Origin: Spirosoma oryzae
GTDB taxonomy: Bacteria; Bacteroidota; Bacteroidia; Cytophagales; Spirosomataceae
Direction of reading: 5' to 3'
DNA: 64,000 bases
Assembly (NCBI RefSeq): GCF_003002825.1
Contig: NZ_PVTE01000014.1
Coordinates: 1-64,000 of the forward strand
Below are positions 8,176 through 16,542 of the stretch, piece by piece; positions within the stretch are counted from its first letter, which is position 1; each line of letters begins with the position of its first letter. Position numbers and translations under genes: made by a program. The notes beneath the pieces are model-generated. The model was not told the DNA's origin, did no database searches, and saw only the letters and a list, made by a program, of their open reading frames with translations.

Positions 8176-8499
8176 ATGAATACGAATCCTATTTTGTTTG
8201 CCGTTGAAACACCGCTTGACTTTGTTGTATCGCTTTCCGAAAACCGCTGGCAGCTTATCGTTACGCAGAAACATCCAGTACTGGCTGGTCAGGAAGAATT
8301 GATTAAATTGACGCTTGAAGACCCGGATGAGATTCGCCGAAGTAAATCCGATGAGCGAGTTTATTTGTTTTATAGAACAACAGGCACAAAGCGTTGGACC
8401 TGCGTCGTTGTCAAGCATCAGGACAGCGAAGAAAGCTTTTTGATAACTGCGTATCCAACAGACGCCATCAAAGAAGGCGACATACTATGGACAAGATAA
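8176..8499 (+). CDS. Putative RelE/barnase-like small protein paired with DUF2283
   Basis: A 107-residue soluble protein beginning MNTNPILFAVETPLDF. The pattern of an HPVL motif, LEDPDEIRRSKSDERVYLFYR, a central W-x-C-V-V-V-K strand and a C-terminal ITAYPTDAIKEGD is that of small proteins widespread in cyanobacteria and Bacteroidota, which I associate with the phage barnase/EndoU/RelE-like nuclease fold. That fold assignment is from memory of sequence style and is not proven. The 3' end overlaps the start of the DUF2283 gene by 13 bases, an arrangement typical of toxin-antitoxin or modifier pairs. The catalytic residues are unknown, and it could equally be a regulatory protein. Confidence 0.6.
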   Translation: MNTNPILFAVETPLDFVVSLSENRWQLIVTQKHPVLAGQEELIKLTLEDPDEIRRSKSDERVYLFYRTTGTKRWTCVVVKHQDSEESFLITAYPTDAIKEGDILWTR

Positions 8500-8699
8500 C
8501 GGTTTTTCACGACATCGAAGGTAATACGCTGACTGTCTGGTTTGGGAATAGGCAGGACGAGATAACAAGCGAGGAAACCGGTGACGAACTCGTTCTGATG
8601 AAGAATGCGCAGGGTGAAGTAATCGGCTTTGAAAAACTCAACTTTCGCCCCGCCGATCACAGAAACATTCCGATCTCTTTCGAAACCGTCACGGCATAA
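8487..8699 (+). CDS. DUF2283 domain protein, possible antitoxin partner
   Basis: A 70-residue protein, MDKITVFHDIEGNTLTVWFG, with the DUF2283 pattern: a first strand with D-x-E-x-x-x-L-x-V, a central GDELVLMKNAQGEVIGFEKLNF and a short tail. The ATG at 8487 lies inside the upstream gene, out of frame, so the two genes are translationally coupled. A longer in-frame start at 8394 exists but lies deep within the upstream gene and would add residues foreign to DUF2283. DUF2283 members commonly sit beside small nuclease-like genes. No function is established, and an antitoxin role is inference from gene order. Confidence 0.75.
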   Translation: MDKITVFHDIEGNTLTVWFGNRQDEITSEETGDELVLMKNAQGEVIGFEKLNFRPADHRNIPISFETVTA

Positions 8700-9050
8700 T
8701 TCGGCTCGTATTAAGCTCAGCCGAAACCCATTGTTACCCGATAGCAACGCAGTGAGCACGGGCGTTGTAGCGAAATGTATCATTCAGCCACTGTCTGCAC
8801 TAGAGAAGATGAGCTGAATTTTCGCTCAACAGTTTACACGGCCCCACTCGCTGATTTATCAGCATTAACAATACTGACTGTCATCAAACCGATAAACGTC
8901 AGCCTATTGTGAGCAGCGGGTATCTTGTCGTACACGCAGCTTTGGCGGTTTGTCTACAGCCGGCTAAATCAGTAGATTGCCGGTCACTTCAGTGGCCATC
9001 TGTACCCAAAACGAATTAGATCACTACGCTAAACTGACCATAACCTATTG
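8700..9050 (+). other. Intergenic region with inverted repeats, no gene
   Basis: No coding frame is supported in these 351 bases. A 7-bp hairpin TTCGGCT/AGCCGAA (8700-8725) follows the DUF2283 stop and may terminate the pair. Farther on, AGCGAAA (8769-8775) pairs with TTTCGCT (8820-8826), and ATTCAGC (8782-8788) pairs with GCTGAAT (8813-8819), giving a two-part stem. No clear -7 element precedes the GH65 gene. Confidence 0.45.
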
Positions 9051-11357
9051 ATGAAGCATTACCTGACTCAGGACCCCTGGCGCATTGTTGAAGACGGGTT
9101 CCATCGCGATTACAACGAAATTACCGAAAGCGTCATGTCGCTGGGCAACGGCCGACTGGGAGGCCGTGGTTCGTTCGAGGAGAAGTTCAGCGGGAAAACG
9201 TTACAGGGCAACTACGTAGCCGGGGTGTACTACCCCGACAAAACGCGCGTCGGCTGGTGGAAAAACGGCTACCCCGAATACTTCGCCAAGGTGCTCAACG
9301 CTGCCAACTGGATCGGTATCGACGTCGACATTGAGTACGAAGCCCTCGATCTGGCGCAGTGTGAAGTCCGTGATTTCCGGCGCGTGCTCAACATGCAGGA
9401 AGGCTACCTCGAACGCGAGTTTGTGGCCGTGCTGAAAAGTGGTAAGGAAGTACGGGTCAATGCGAAACGCTTCTGCTCGATCGTCGACGACGAAGCCGGT
9501 GCCATCCGCTACGCCATCACGCCACTCAACTTCGACGCGAAGATTACCGTCACGCCCTACGTCGACGGCGGCATCCGCAACCGCGACGCGAACTATGACG
9601 AAACGTTCTGGGACGAAGTGCGTAAGGAAACGGCCTACGGCGAAGCGTACATTCAGCTGCGGACACGGAAGACCGGCTTCCATGTCGTGACGGGGATGTG
9701 CGTGGAGATCGAGCAGGACGGTGTACGGATCGACTACCAGTCGCAGCCGATCAAATACGAGAAATACGTTGCCAACCGCATCTCGCTCGATTGCCGGCGG
9801 GGGCAGGAAACGGTCGTTTACAAGTACGCCGTCAACCTGTCGTCGCTCAACATGCCGAGCGATTCGCTGATGCGCGAAGCCCACACGGCCATTCAGACGA
9901 TCAGCCGCAAGGGGTTCGATCGGATGCTGGTCGAGCAGCAACAGGCCTGGGCCGACAAGTGGAAGACGAACGACATCACCATCGACGGCGACGTAGCCGC
10001 CCAGCAGGGTATTCGGTTCAACATTTTCCAGCTCAACCAGACCTACACCGGCGAAGACGAGCGGCTCAACATTGGTCCGAAAGGATTCACCGGCGAGAAA
10101 TACGGCGGTAGTACCTACTGGGATACGGAAGCGTATTGCCTGCCCTTCTACCTGTCGACGGCCGATCAGAAAGTAGCCCGCAACCTGCTGATCTACCGCC
10201 ACAAACAGCTAGGCAAAGCCATCGAGAACGCGCAGAAATTAGGCTTCCGGGCCGGGGCCGCGCTGTACCCGATGGTGACGATGAACGGGGAAGAATGCCA
10301 TAACGAGTGGGAGATCACGTTCGAGGAAATCCACCGCAACGGTGCTATTGCCTACGCCATCTACGACTATGTCCGCTACACAGGCGACGAACAGTATCTG
10401 GCCGACTACGGGCTGGAAGTCCTGATTGCGATCAGCCGGTTCTGGAGTCAGCGGGTCAACTGGTCGAAGGCGAAAAACCAGTACGTGATGCTAGGTGTGA
10501 CGGGGCCGAACGAGTACGAAAACAACGTCAACAACAACTGGTACACCAACTACATCGCGGCCTGGACGTTGCGCTATACGCTCGAAGCGGTGGAGAAAGT
10601 CAAGGCCATCGCGCCCGATCGTTACGCTGAGCTGATCGACCGGATTCATTTCCGCGAGGAGAAAGAAACGGCGACTGCCCGGCACATTATCGACCACATG
10701 CACTACCCGTTCGATCCGGAGCGGCAGGTCTTCCTACAGCAAAGCGACTTCCTCGATAAGGATCTGATGCCGGTGTCGGACATCCCGAAAGGGCAGCGTC
10801 CGCTGAATCAGCACTGGTCGTGGGATCGGATTCTACGGTCGTGCTTCATCAAACAGGCCGACGTGTTGCAGGGTCTGTATTTCTTCGAAGACGAGTTCGA
10901 TACGGACACGCTCAAACGCAATTTCGACTTCTACGAGCCGATGACCGTGCACGAGTCGTCGCTATCCCCCTGCGTCCACTCGATTCAGGCGTCGAAACTG
11001 GGGATGAAAGAGAAGGCCTACGAAATGTATCTGCGTACCGCCCGGCTCGACCTCGACGATTACAACAACGACACCGAAGACGGTTGCCATATCACGAGCA
11101 TGGCTGGGACGTGGCTGGCGGTAGTGAAAGGCTTCGGTGGTATGCGCATCAGCCACGACGGACAACTGCAACTGGCACCGTACTGTCCCGAAAACTGGCA
11201 GGCGCTGTCGTTCAAGATTCGCTTCCGGGGTAATCTGCTGGCCGTCACCGCAACGCAGGCCGACGTGACCGTGCAGAACTTTTCGACCCAACCGATCACG
11301 TTACAAGTTAACGGTCAGCCACTCACGATAGCGGGCAACCAATCACAAACGGTTTAG
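9051..11357 (+). CDS. Glycoside hydrolase family 65 phosphorylase (maltose phosphorylase-like)
   Basis: A 768-residue cytoplasmic enzyme of GH65. Family members split alpha-linked disaccharides (maltose, trehalose, kojibiose, nigerose) with phosphate to give beta-glucose 1-phosphate and glucose. Visible are the N-terminal super-beta-sandwich (SLGNGRLGGRGSFEE), then the (alpha/alpha)6 barrel with YGGSTYWDTEAYCLPFYL and the catalytic region TGPNEYENNVNNNWYTN, whose Glu488 is the expected general acid, and a small C-terminal beta domain. Length and motifs fit maltose phosphorylase best, but substrate within GH65 is not certain. ATG 9051 is preferred to the TTG just before it. No phosphoglucomutase, transporter or SusC/D genes adjoin. 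Confidence 0.9.
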   Translation: MKHYLTQDPWRIVEDGFHRDYNEITESVMSLGNGRLGGRGSFEEKFSGKTLQGNYVAGVYYPDKTRVGWWKNGYPEYFAKVLNAANWIGIDVDIEYEALDLAQCEVRDFRRVLNMQEGYLEREFVAVLKSGKEVRVNAKRFCSIVDDEAGAIRYAITPLNFDAKITVTPYVDGGIRNRDANYDETFWDEVRKETAYGEAYIQLRTRKTGFHVVTGMCVEIEQDGVRIDYQSQPIKYEKYVANRISLDCRRGQETVVYKYAVNLSSLNMPSDSLMREAHTAIQTISRKGFDRMLVEQQQAWADKWKTNDITIDGDVAAQQGIRFNIFQLNQTYTGEDERLNIGPKGFTGEKYGGSTYWDTEAYCLPFYLSTADQKVARNLLIYRHKQLGKAIENAQKLGFRAGAALYPMVTMNGEECHNEWEITFEEIHRNGAIAYAIYDYVRYTGDEQYLADYGLEVLIAISRFWSQRVNWSKAKNQYVMLGVTGPNEYENNVNNNWYTNYIAAWTLRYTLEAVEKVKAIAPDRYAELIDRIHFREEKETATARHIIDHMHYPFDPERQVFLQQSDFLDKDLMPVSDIPKGQRPLNQHWSWDRILRSCFIKQADVLQGLYFFEDEFDTDTLKRNFDFYEPMTVHESSLSPCVHSIQASKLGMKEKAYEMYLRTARLDLDDYNNDTEDGCHITSMAGTWLAVVKGFGGMRISHDGQLQLAPYCPENWQALSFKIRFRGNLLAVTATQADVTVQNFSTQPITLQVNGQPLTIAGNQSQTV

Positions 11358-11380
11358 CAGTCCCCTCATTTCGTTGTCGC

Positions 11381-11417
11381 AACCCGCATCCTGTTGTTCG
11401 GATACAGGATGCGGGTT
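11381..11417 (+). terminator. Hairpin terminator after the GH65 gene
   Basis: AACCCGCATCCTGT (11381-11394) and ACAGGATGCGGGTT (11404-11417) form a perfect 14-bp stem with a 9-base loop, 24 bases past the GH65 stop. There is no T-run. It argues that the next gene starts downstream of it. Confidence 0.65.
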
Positions 11418-11432
11418 GTGACAATCCTGCGA

Positions 11433-12056
11433 ATGAATCCACCCCATTTCGATACCGTTACCCCCGTTTATGATGCGCTGAGCCGACTTGTGTTTGGGCG
11501 TCGCCTGGAGCGGGCTCAAACCGTATGGCTGTCCCAGATTCAGGCGGGGGCATCGGTGTTGGTGCTTGGTGGGGGAACGGGTGCCCTGCTGGGTCCGCTA
11601 CTCGCCAGACAACCGGGCCGGCTGCTGTTTCTGGAAGCCTCCCGGCAGATGCTGGCGCGGGCCAGTCAGCGGATGATCCGGGAGCAACTGACGGGGCAGG
11701 TTACATTCCAGCATGGCTCCGAACAGGCCTTAACCCCGACCGATCAGTTCGACGTAATCATCCTCCCCTTCGTACTCGACGTATTCACGGAATCAACCAT
11801 CCGTGAGCGAATGCTACCAGCCCTGCTCCGTGCTTTACGCCCCGGCGGCATCCTGCTGATTACCGATTTTGTTCGCACCGATCGTCGCTGGCAACGTGCG
11901 TTGATTCAGGTGATGATCTGGTTTTTCCGCCTGACAGCCAACATCGAAACACGTCGGCTAGCCAGCTGGCAATCGCTGGTATCGGAAACCCGGCTCAACC
12001 GCGCCGGTCAATGCCCGCAGGTGTGGGGTATGGTCTCGGCCGAGTGGTGGCGCTAG
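11433..12056 (+). CDS. Class I SAM-dependent methyltransferase
   Basis: A 207-residue Rossmann-fold protein with the SAM-binding motif I VLVLGGGTGALLGPLL near residue 40, motif II acidic end FLEAS, an FDVIILPFVLDVF motif IV, and LRPGGILLITDFV as post-motif. It resembles the UbiE/Methyltransf_11 group, with a quinone, lipid or small-molecule substrate; the actual substrate is unknown. The start at ATG 11433 (MNPPHFDTVTPVYDAL) matches the usual family opening and lies after the hairpin at 11381-11417; an earlier ATG at 11394 would lie inside that hairpin. No partner genes are obvious. Confidence 0.82.
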   Translation: MNPPHFDTVTPVYDALSRLVFGRRLERAQTVWLSQIQAGASVLVLGGGTGALLGPLLARQPGRLLFLEASRQMLARASQRMIREQLTGQVTFQHGSEQALTPTDQFDVIILPFVLDVFTESTIRERMLPALLRALRPGGILLITDFVRTDRRWQRALIQVMIWFFRLTANIETRRLASWQSLVSETRLNRAGQCPQVWGMVSAEWWR

Positions 12057-12152
12057 TACAGACTAAGTCGTTGCGCTGTCGTAACCCAAACCGGCTGCGG
12101 TACGTATTCTCAAAAGAACGCAGCTTTTTTCGGGTTGGAAGGTGCCGACAGA

Positions 12153-12160
12153 TACTTTTG
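12153..12160 (+). promoter_or_regulatory. -7 promoter element just before the peptidase-MA/propeller gene
   Basis: TACTTTTG matches TAnnTTTG and ends only 11 bases before the ATG at 12172, leaving room for a leader of a few bases at most. A TTG at 12135-12137 is a weak -33 candidate at short spacing. Confidence 0.5.
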
Positions 12161-12171
12161 TGTTCCTGTCT

Positions 12172-15078
12172 ATGAGAACGTATCTACTTGTCTTTTTCTG
12201 GCTGATCGTCGGCCGGTTGGGCGTGGCCCAGTCGTTGCCTGTACTCGATCAGAACCCGGCCAGTCTGCGCTGGTATCAGCTCAATACACCCCACTTCCGG
12301 GTACTCTACCCGACGGGCTTCGACAGTACCGCGCAACGGACCGCCGGGCGGCTCGAACAACTCTACGAACCAGTCAGCGCGTCGCTCGGGAAACGGCCCC
12401 GGCGCATCTCGGTACTGCTACAGAATCAGAACACAAGCAGTAACGGTTTTGTGACGCTCTACCCACGTCGGTCGGAGTTTTTTGCCGTACCCCCACAAGA
12501 CCCTACCCTACTGGGCACGCTCAACTGGCTCGACCTGCTGGCAGTTCACGAGTTTCGTCATGTCGTACAGTACGACAAAGCCCTGCAACACTACGGCAAG
12601 GTACTGTATTCGCTGCTGGGGAATACGGGGCTGTACATCCCCCTGCTGACTGTTCCCGACTGGTTTGCCGAAGGCGATGCCGTGGGTACCGAAACCCTGC
12701 TCAGCACCAGCGGCCGGGGGCGCATTCCGAATTTTGACCTCGGCATGCGAGCCAATCGACTCGCCGGACTGGACTTCGATTACCAGAAAGCCGTCTGCGG
12801 CTCGTTCCGCGACAACGTGCCGAACCATTACGTGCTGGGTTATTTCATGACGACCTACCTCAAGCGCACCTACGGCCCCGACGTGTGGGATCGGGTTCTG
12901 AACCGAAACTACCGGCGCTTCCCGTGGCCCTTTGCCTTTTCGCGCAGCATCCGCGACGTCACAACAATCGCCACGCAGCCCGGTCTGAGCGTAGAAGCCC
13001 TGTACCAGCAATCGATGTCCGACGCGACTGACAGCTGGGAAAAACAGCGGGCGGGTCTGACGCTGACACCCGCCACCAACCTGCCCGTTTCGGCGGAAAA
13101 GCAACAGACAAGCCGCCCCGTTTTTACAAACTACCAGCACCCGCAGTTTCTGAACGACTCCACGCTGATCTGCGTCAAGAGCGGGCTGGGCGACACACCC
13201 CGGCTGGTTTTGTTAAGCGAAAACAAACCAGAACGGACGATTCATGTGCAGGGATTCACCAATGATCCCGGTATGCTGTCGGCCACGCCGACGATGGTTA
13301 GCTGGATCGAGTTTGGCTACGACCCGCGCTGGGGGCAACGCCTATATTCGACCATTCGGTTGCTAAACATCAAGACTGGCAAGCTGACGCGACTGACTCA
13401 TCGAACCCGGTATACCGCCGTGGCCCTTTCGCCCGACAATAGCCGGCTGCTCGTTGTCGACAACACGACAGACTACCATACCCGACTGCTGGTATTAGAC
13501 GCCAAAACCGGGGCAGTTCTGAAAACACTGGCGAATCCAGACGACGCCTTCTACCAGCACCCACGCTGGCAGGCGGACGGTCGAACCATCGTGGTTGTCT
13601 GGTTGAAAAATGGGCAGAAAACGATTCAGCGCATCGACACGCAGACCGGCGAAACAACGGATCTGCTCCCCCGTTCCGGCGATAACAGCAGCAATCCACA
13701 GCCTGCCGGCGACTATGTGCTGTTCAACTCACCCCGGTCCGGCATCGACAACATTTATGCGGTCGATACGCGATCGGGGCAGGTGGCGCAGGTAACGTCG
13801 CGCCCACTGGCGGCTTACCATGCAGCCGTCTCACCATCGGGCCGGACGCTGGCTTTCGACGATTTTGCCGCCACCGGATCGCGCATTCAGACCATGCCGT
13901 TTGCCCCTACGTCATGGACAGTCGTTTCGGCTGTACCCGCTAACGGCGGCAGTACACCACCCGTGCGCTTCTTCGGCAAGCTCCCGCAGCAGGACCCTGG
14001 TGCCGCTGCCGGACGGGCTGTCCTGCGCGACTCGGTGCCGTCGGTTACGTATCGGGCGAAGCGATTCAGCCGGCTGGGGCATGCCCTCAATCCTTATTCG
14101 TGGGGTGCCGTTCTGGGCAGTACCGGTCAAAGCCTGACCGTCGGCCTGAATTCGCAGGACCTGCTCAGTACCACGCAGTTTGGCGTCGGCTACGCTTACA
14201 ATCAGGCCGAGCGCGTGGGTAATTTCTTTGCGAACCTGAGTTATCAGGGCGCTTACCCCATCTTCGACCTGAGTTTTCAGCGAGGCCATCGCAACACGTC
14301 GATTTATATCGACCGCACGGCACCCAACGACTCCCTACGGTCAGACCGCTGGCAATACAATCAACTAACGGCTGGCGTCCGACTGCCCTGGCGGCTGACC
14401 AATTCGAAGTACGTCCGGTCGATGAGTCTGTCGACGTATTACAATTACCAGCAGGTGACAGGCTATGACCTGCCTGTTCGGTATGCAACCGAAGTTGGTT
14501 TTGCGGGATCGCTCAGCGCCCTGACATATGGGTTCAGTTTTTCGCAGGTCATCCGGCAAAGCAAGCGGGACGTAGCCCCTCGCTGGGGGCAGGCCCTGTC
14601 GATCAGTTATCGCCATACACCTTTCGGTGGCCGATTACAGGCTGGTCAGCTGGCAGCACAGGGTTTGTTGTATGTGCCGGGACTTGGGAAGCACCATTCA
14701 CTGCGCCTGCGGGGTGGTTATCAGCAACAGGGGGCTGGCGACAGCTACCTATTTAGCCCAGCCGTGGCCTACCCGCGCGGGCAGGCGTACGTTAGCACGA
14801 CGCAACTGTACACCACCAGCGCCGACTACCGATTACCCCTGGCCGACACACACTGGTCGCTGGGTCGGCTGGCTTACGTACAGCGGGTGAAGGCCAACGT
14901 GTTCTACGATTTCGCTCAGGGTACGAATTACCAGTATCAGACGGTAGGGCTCGACCTATCGCTGGTGTTTAACGTGTTGCGCATCAGAACGCCACTGGAA
15001 GCCGGTATTCGTACCATTTACAATGTGAATACCGGCCTGCCACTGATACAGCCGCTCGTAATTGATATCGGATTCTAG
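12172..15078 (+). CDS. Exported peptidase-MA-like/TolB-propeller/outer-membrane barrel protein
   Basis: A 968-residue secreted protein. An N-terminal signal peptide (MRTYLLVFFWLIVGRLGVAQ) is followed by a gluzincin-like domain with HEFRH at His126-Glu127-His130 and a possible third zinc ligand, Glu167, in WFAEGDAVGTE. Next come WD40/TolB-like repeats (about residues 330-600, e.g. ALSPDNSRLLVV, AAVSPSGRTLAFDDF), then a C-terminal region of alternating aromatic strands (about residues 650-968) ending in IDIGF, as in an outer-membrane beta-barrel. The architecture suggests an outer-membrane protein with a periplasmic peptidase-like head. Substrate and activity are unknown. The signal peptide fixes the start at 12172 rather than 12142. 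It ends overlapping the convergent LytTR gene by 4 bases. Confidence 0.8.
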   Translation: MRTYLLVFFWLIVGRLGVAQSLPVLDQNPASLRWYQLNTPHFRVLYPTGFDSTAQRTAGRLEQLYEPVSASLGKRPRRISVLLQNQNTSSNGFVTLYPRRSEFFAVPPQDPTLLGTLNWLDLLAVHEFRHVVQYDKALQHYGKVLYSLLGNTGLYIPLLTVPDWFAEGDAVGTETLLSTSGRGRIPNFDLGMRANRLAGLDFDYQKAVCGSFRDNVPNHYVLGYFMTTYLKRTYGPDVWDRVLNRNYRRFPWPFAFSRSIRDVTTIATQPGLSVEALYQQSMSDATDSWEKQRAGLTLTPATNLPVSAEKQQTSRPVFTNYQHPQFLNDSTLICVKSGLGDTPRLVLLSENKPERTIHVQGFTNDPGMLSATPTMVSWIEFGYDPRWGQRLYSTIRLLNIKTGKLTRLTHRTRYTAVALSPDNSRLLVVDNTTDYHTRLLVLDAKTGAVLKTLANPDDAFYQHPRWQADGRTIVVVWLKNGQKTIQRIDTQTGETTDLLPRSGDNSSNPQPAGDYVLFNSPRSGIDNIYAVDTRSGQVAQVTSRPLAAYHAAVSPSGRTLAFDDFAATGSRIQTMPFAPTSWTVVSAVPANGGSTPPVRFFGKLPQQDPGAAAGRAVLRDSVPSVTYRAKRFSRLGHALNPYSWGAVLGSTGQSLTVGLNSQDLLSTTQFGVGYAYNQAERVGNFFANLSYQGAYPIFDLSFQRGHRNTSIYIDRTAPNDSLRSDRWQYNQLTAGVRLPWRLTNSKYVRSMSLSTYYNYQQVTGYDLPVRYATEVGFAGSLSALTYGFSFSQVIRQSKRDVAPRWGQALSISYRHTPFGGRLQAGQLAAQGLLYVPGLGKHHSLRLRGGYQQQGAGDSYLFSPAVAYPRGQAYVSTTQLYTTSADYRLPLADTHWSLGRLAYVQRVKANVFYDFAQGTNYQYQTVGLDLSLVFNVLRIRTPLEAGIRTIYNVNTGLPLIQPLVIDIGF

Positions 15079-15452
15079 AATCGGTCGCCCCGGACGGGCT
15101 GATCGTGCTTGATGTCCACGTAATGCCAGCGGCCCCGGCCGGGTCCCGGTTGGGTTAAGCCCATCTTTTGGTCGACCTCCCGGAACAGCCGGCGACTAAC
15201 GGGTAGCCAGGTAGTGCCGACAAGAACTTCGGCCGTTTTGGGGGCTACCAGCCGGACTTTGACGATGTAGCGCGGATTGACAGCGTATTGCCGGTGCAAC
15301 CGAATAAAGGCGGGCAATTCGACCAGACATGCTTTCAGCGTCTTTGCCAGCAACCAGTTGGTTTCGTCCGTGCAATAGATCGTCGTGTAATTGCTATTGC
15401 TCGACAGGTAACTTATCGCATCGGACTGACTGGTCAGATTGATTCGTTTCAT
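15075..15452 (-). CDS. LytTR DNA-binding domain protein
   Basis: A 125-residue protein that is almost entirely a LytTR domain: DAISYLSSNSNYTTIYC, then LLAKTLKACLVELPAFIRLHRQYAVNPRYIVKV and WLPVSRRLFREVDQKM. The family binds direct repeats upstream of target genes. There is no receiver domain and no neighbouring LytS-type kinase, so it is an orphan regulator, common in Cytophagales. ATG 15452 is chosen over the TTG one codon before it. It converges on the large outer-membrane protein gene with a 4-base overlap. A small inverted repeat at 15463-15477 directly before the start might be an operator. Confidence 0.85.
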   Translation of the reverse strand: MKRINLTSQSDAISYLSSNSNYTTIYCTDETNWLLAKTLKACLVELPAFIRLHRQYAVNPRYIVKVRLVAPKTAEVLVGTTWLPVSRRLFREVDQKMGLTQPGPGRGRWHYVDIKHDQPVRGDRF

Positions 15453-15462
15453 CAATATAATT

Positions 15463-15477
15463 TGTTGTTAGACAACA
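15463..15477 (-). promoter_or_regulatory. Inverted repeat before the LytTR gene, possible operator
   Basis: TGTTGT-TAG-ACAACA lies 11 bases upstream of the LytTR start codon. It may be an autoregulatory site; this is inference from position only. Confidence 0.3.
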
Positions 15478-15572
15478 TATACGGTTCTACAATGACTACC
15501 GATTTTATATCCCCTGATTTAGTAGACTAACAACTATCACACCAACTCCGCGCCAAATCACGCATGCGGCAC

Positions 15573-15604
15573 CTTGCATCCCTGCCGCGCCGTACCTACC
15601 TTTG
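15573..15604 (+). promoter_or_regulatory. Bacteroidota promoter of tRNA-Ser
   Basis: TTG at 15574-15576, a 20-base spacer and TACCTTTG at 15597-15604 match the -33/-7 pattern and lie 47 bases before the tRNA. Confidence 0.75.
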
Positions 15605-15651
15605 GGGCATCAGCCAGGGTAAGTAATTTCATTTCGATTTACTGACTACAC

Positions 15652-15741
<90 letters not shown>

Positions 15742-15777
15742 AGTATTTAAAAGACTAGTTTTCACCCAATTGAGAGT

Positions 15778-15808
15778 GCCCGTTACGGCTTCGTGACGGG
15801 CTTTTTTA
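15778..15808 (+). terminator. Rho-independent terminator after tRNA-Ser
   Basis: A 10-bp stem (GCCCGTTACG with CGTGACGGGC, one G-U pair), a GCTT loop and a run of seven T form a textbook terminator 36 bases past the tRNA. Confidence 0.9.
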
Positions 15809-16430
15809 TGCACATGCCACTCACTCGCGGCTGACCTGCGGCTTATCAAAGCACCCTGCCCGATCGTATCGGCACTCAGCATATGATCGTTTAAACTGAA
15901 ACCAGGCGGTTACATGCGGTTACAACTGCTTTTTGGGCTGGCTCACAGGCAATCAGCTACGAATTGATATTTTTTTAATAAAGTTTTAATCTACCACTCA
16001 GATAAAGCAACTCAAATAAAAAGGCGTGACCAACATGGCATGCGTTCTTACTAAGCGGAGTTGACCGGTTCTACTGGCGCACATCCTGGGTCGACCCCCT
16101 ACTCAGAATGAGAACTTTTGAGCGTGGACCAGGGGGACGATGGCAGCCGGATAGCCCCGTCGATCAGGGAGCCGCTGGTCAGTCTGGGCCAGTAGCGGAG
16201 GCAGTTACAGCAGAAACGACTTGGCCCTGAAGGTGTCCAGCCCCAACAGTTGGACGCATTACAGGCGGCATTTGGGAGGTCGGGGCATCACCCTTGTGCG
16301 AATTGTTCTGAACCTTTTCCTCGTTTAATCGTACTCATCAATAAGAGATTACGCTGTATCGGGCCGGGTGTCTGACCTGCACGTACTCCGCTAATTATCC
16401 GGCGGGGACCAACGGCTGGCGATAAATCCA
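15809..16430 (+). other. Long intergenic region with a possible gene relic
   Basis: No intact gene is seen in about 620 bases. 15900-16030 is AT-rich. 16105-16310 is clearly more GC-rich and coding-like in composition: one plus-strand frame reads QLQQKRLGPEGVQPQQLDAL at about 16202-16261, interrupted upstream by TAG at 16193, while an overlapping frame opens at ATG 16106 and closes after about 40 codons. It may be a decayed gene or mobile-element fragment; I recognise no family. Confidence 0.3.
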
Positions 16431-16438
16431 TACTTTTG
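16431..16438 (+). promoter_or_regulatory. -7 promoter element of the PAS histidine kinase gene
   Basis: TACTTTTG matches TAnnTTTG, about 105 bases before the ATG. No clear -33 is seen. Confidence 0.5.
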
Positions 16439-16542
16439 AGGATAGCCCTACCCGTAAGCAACGTACAGCAAGACCACCCTCTTTTGCCCAATTTTTAACG
16501 CAGCAACCAACAGCATCCACACGGTTAATCATCTCACCGTCC

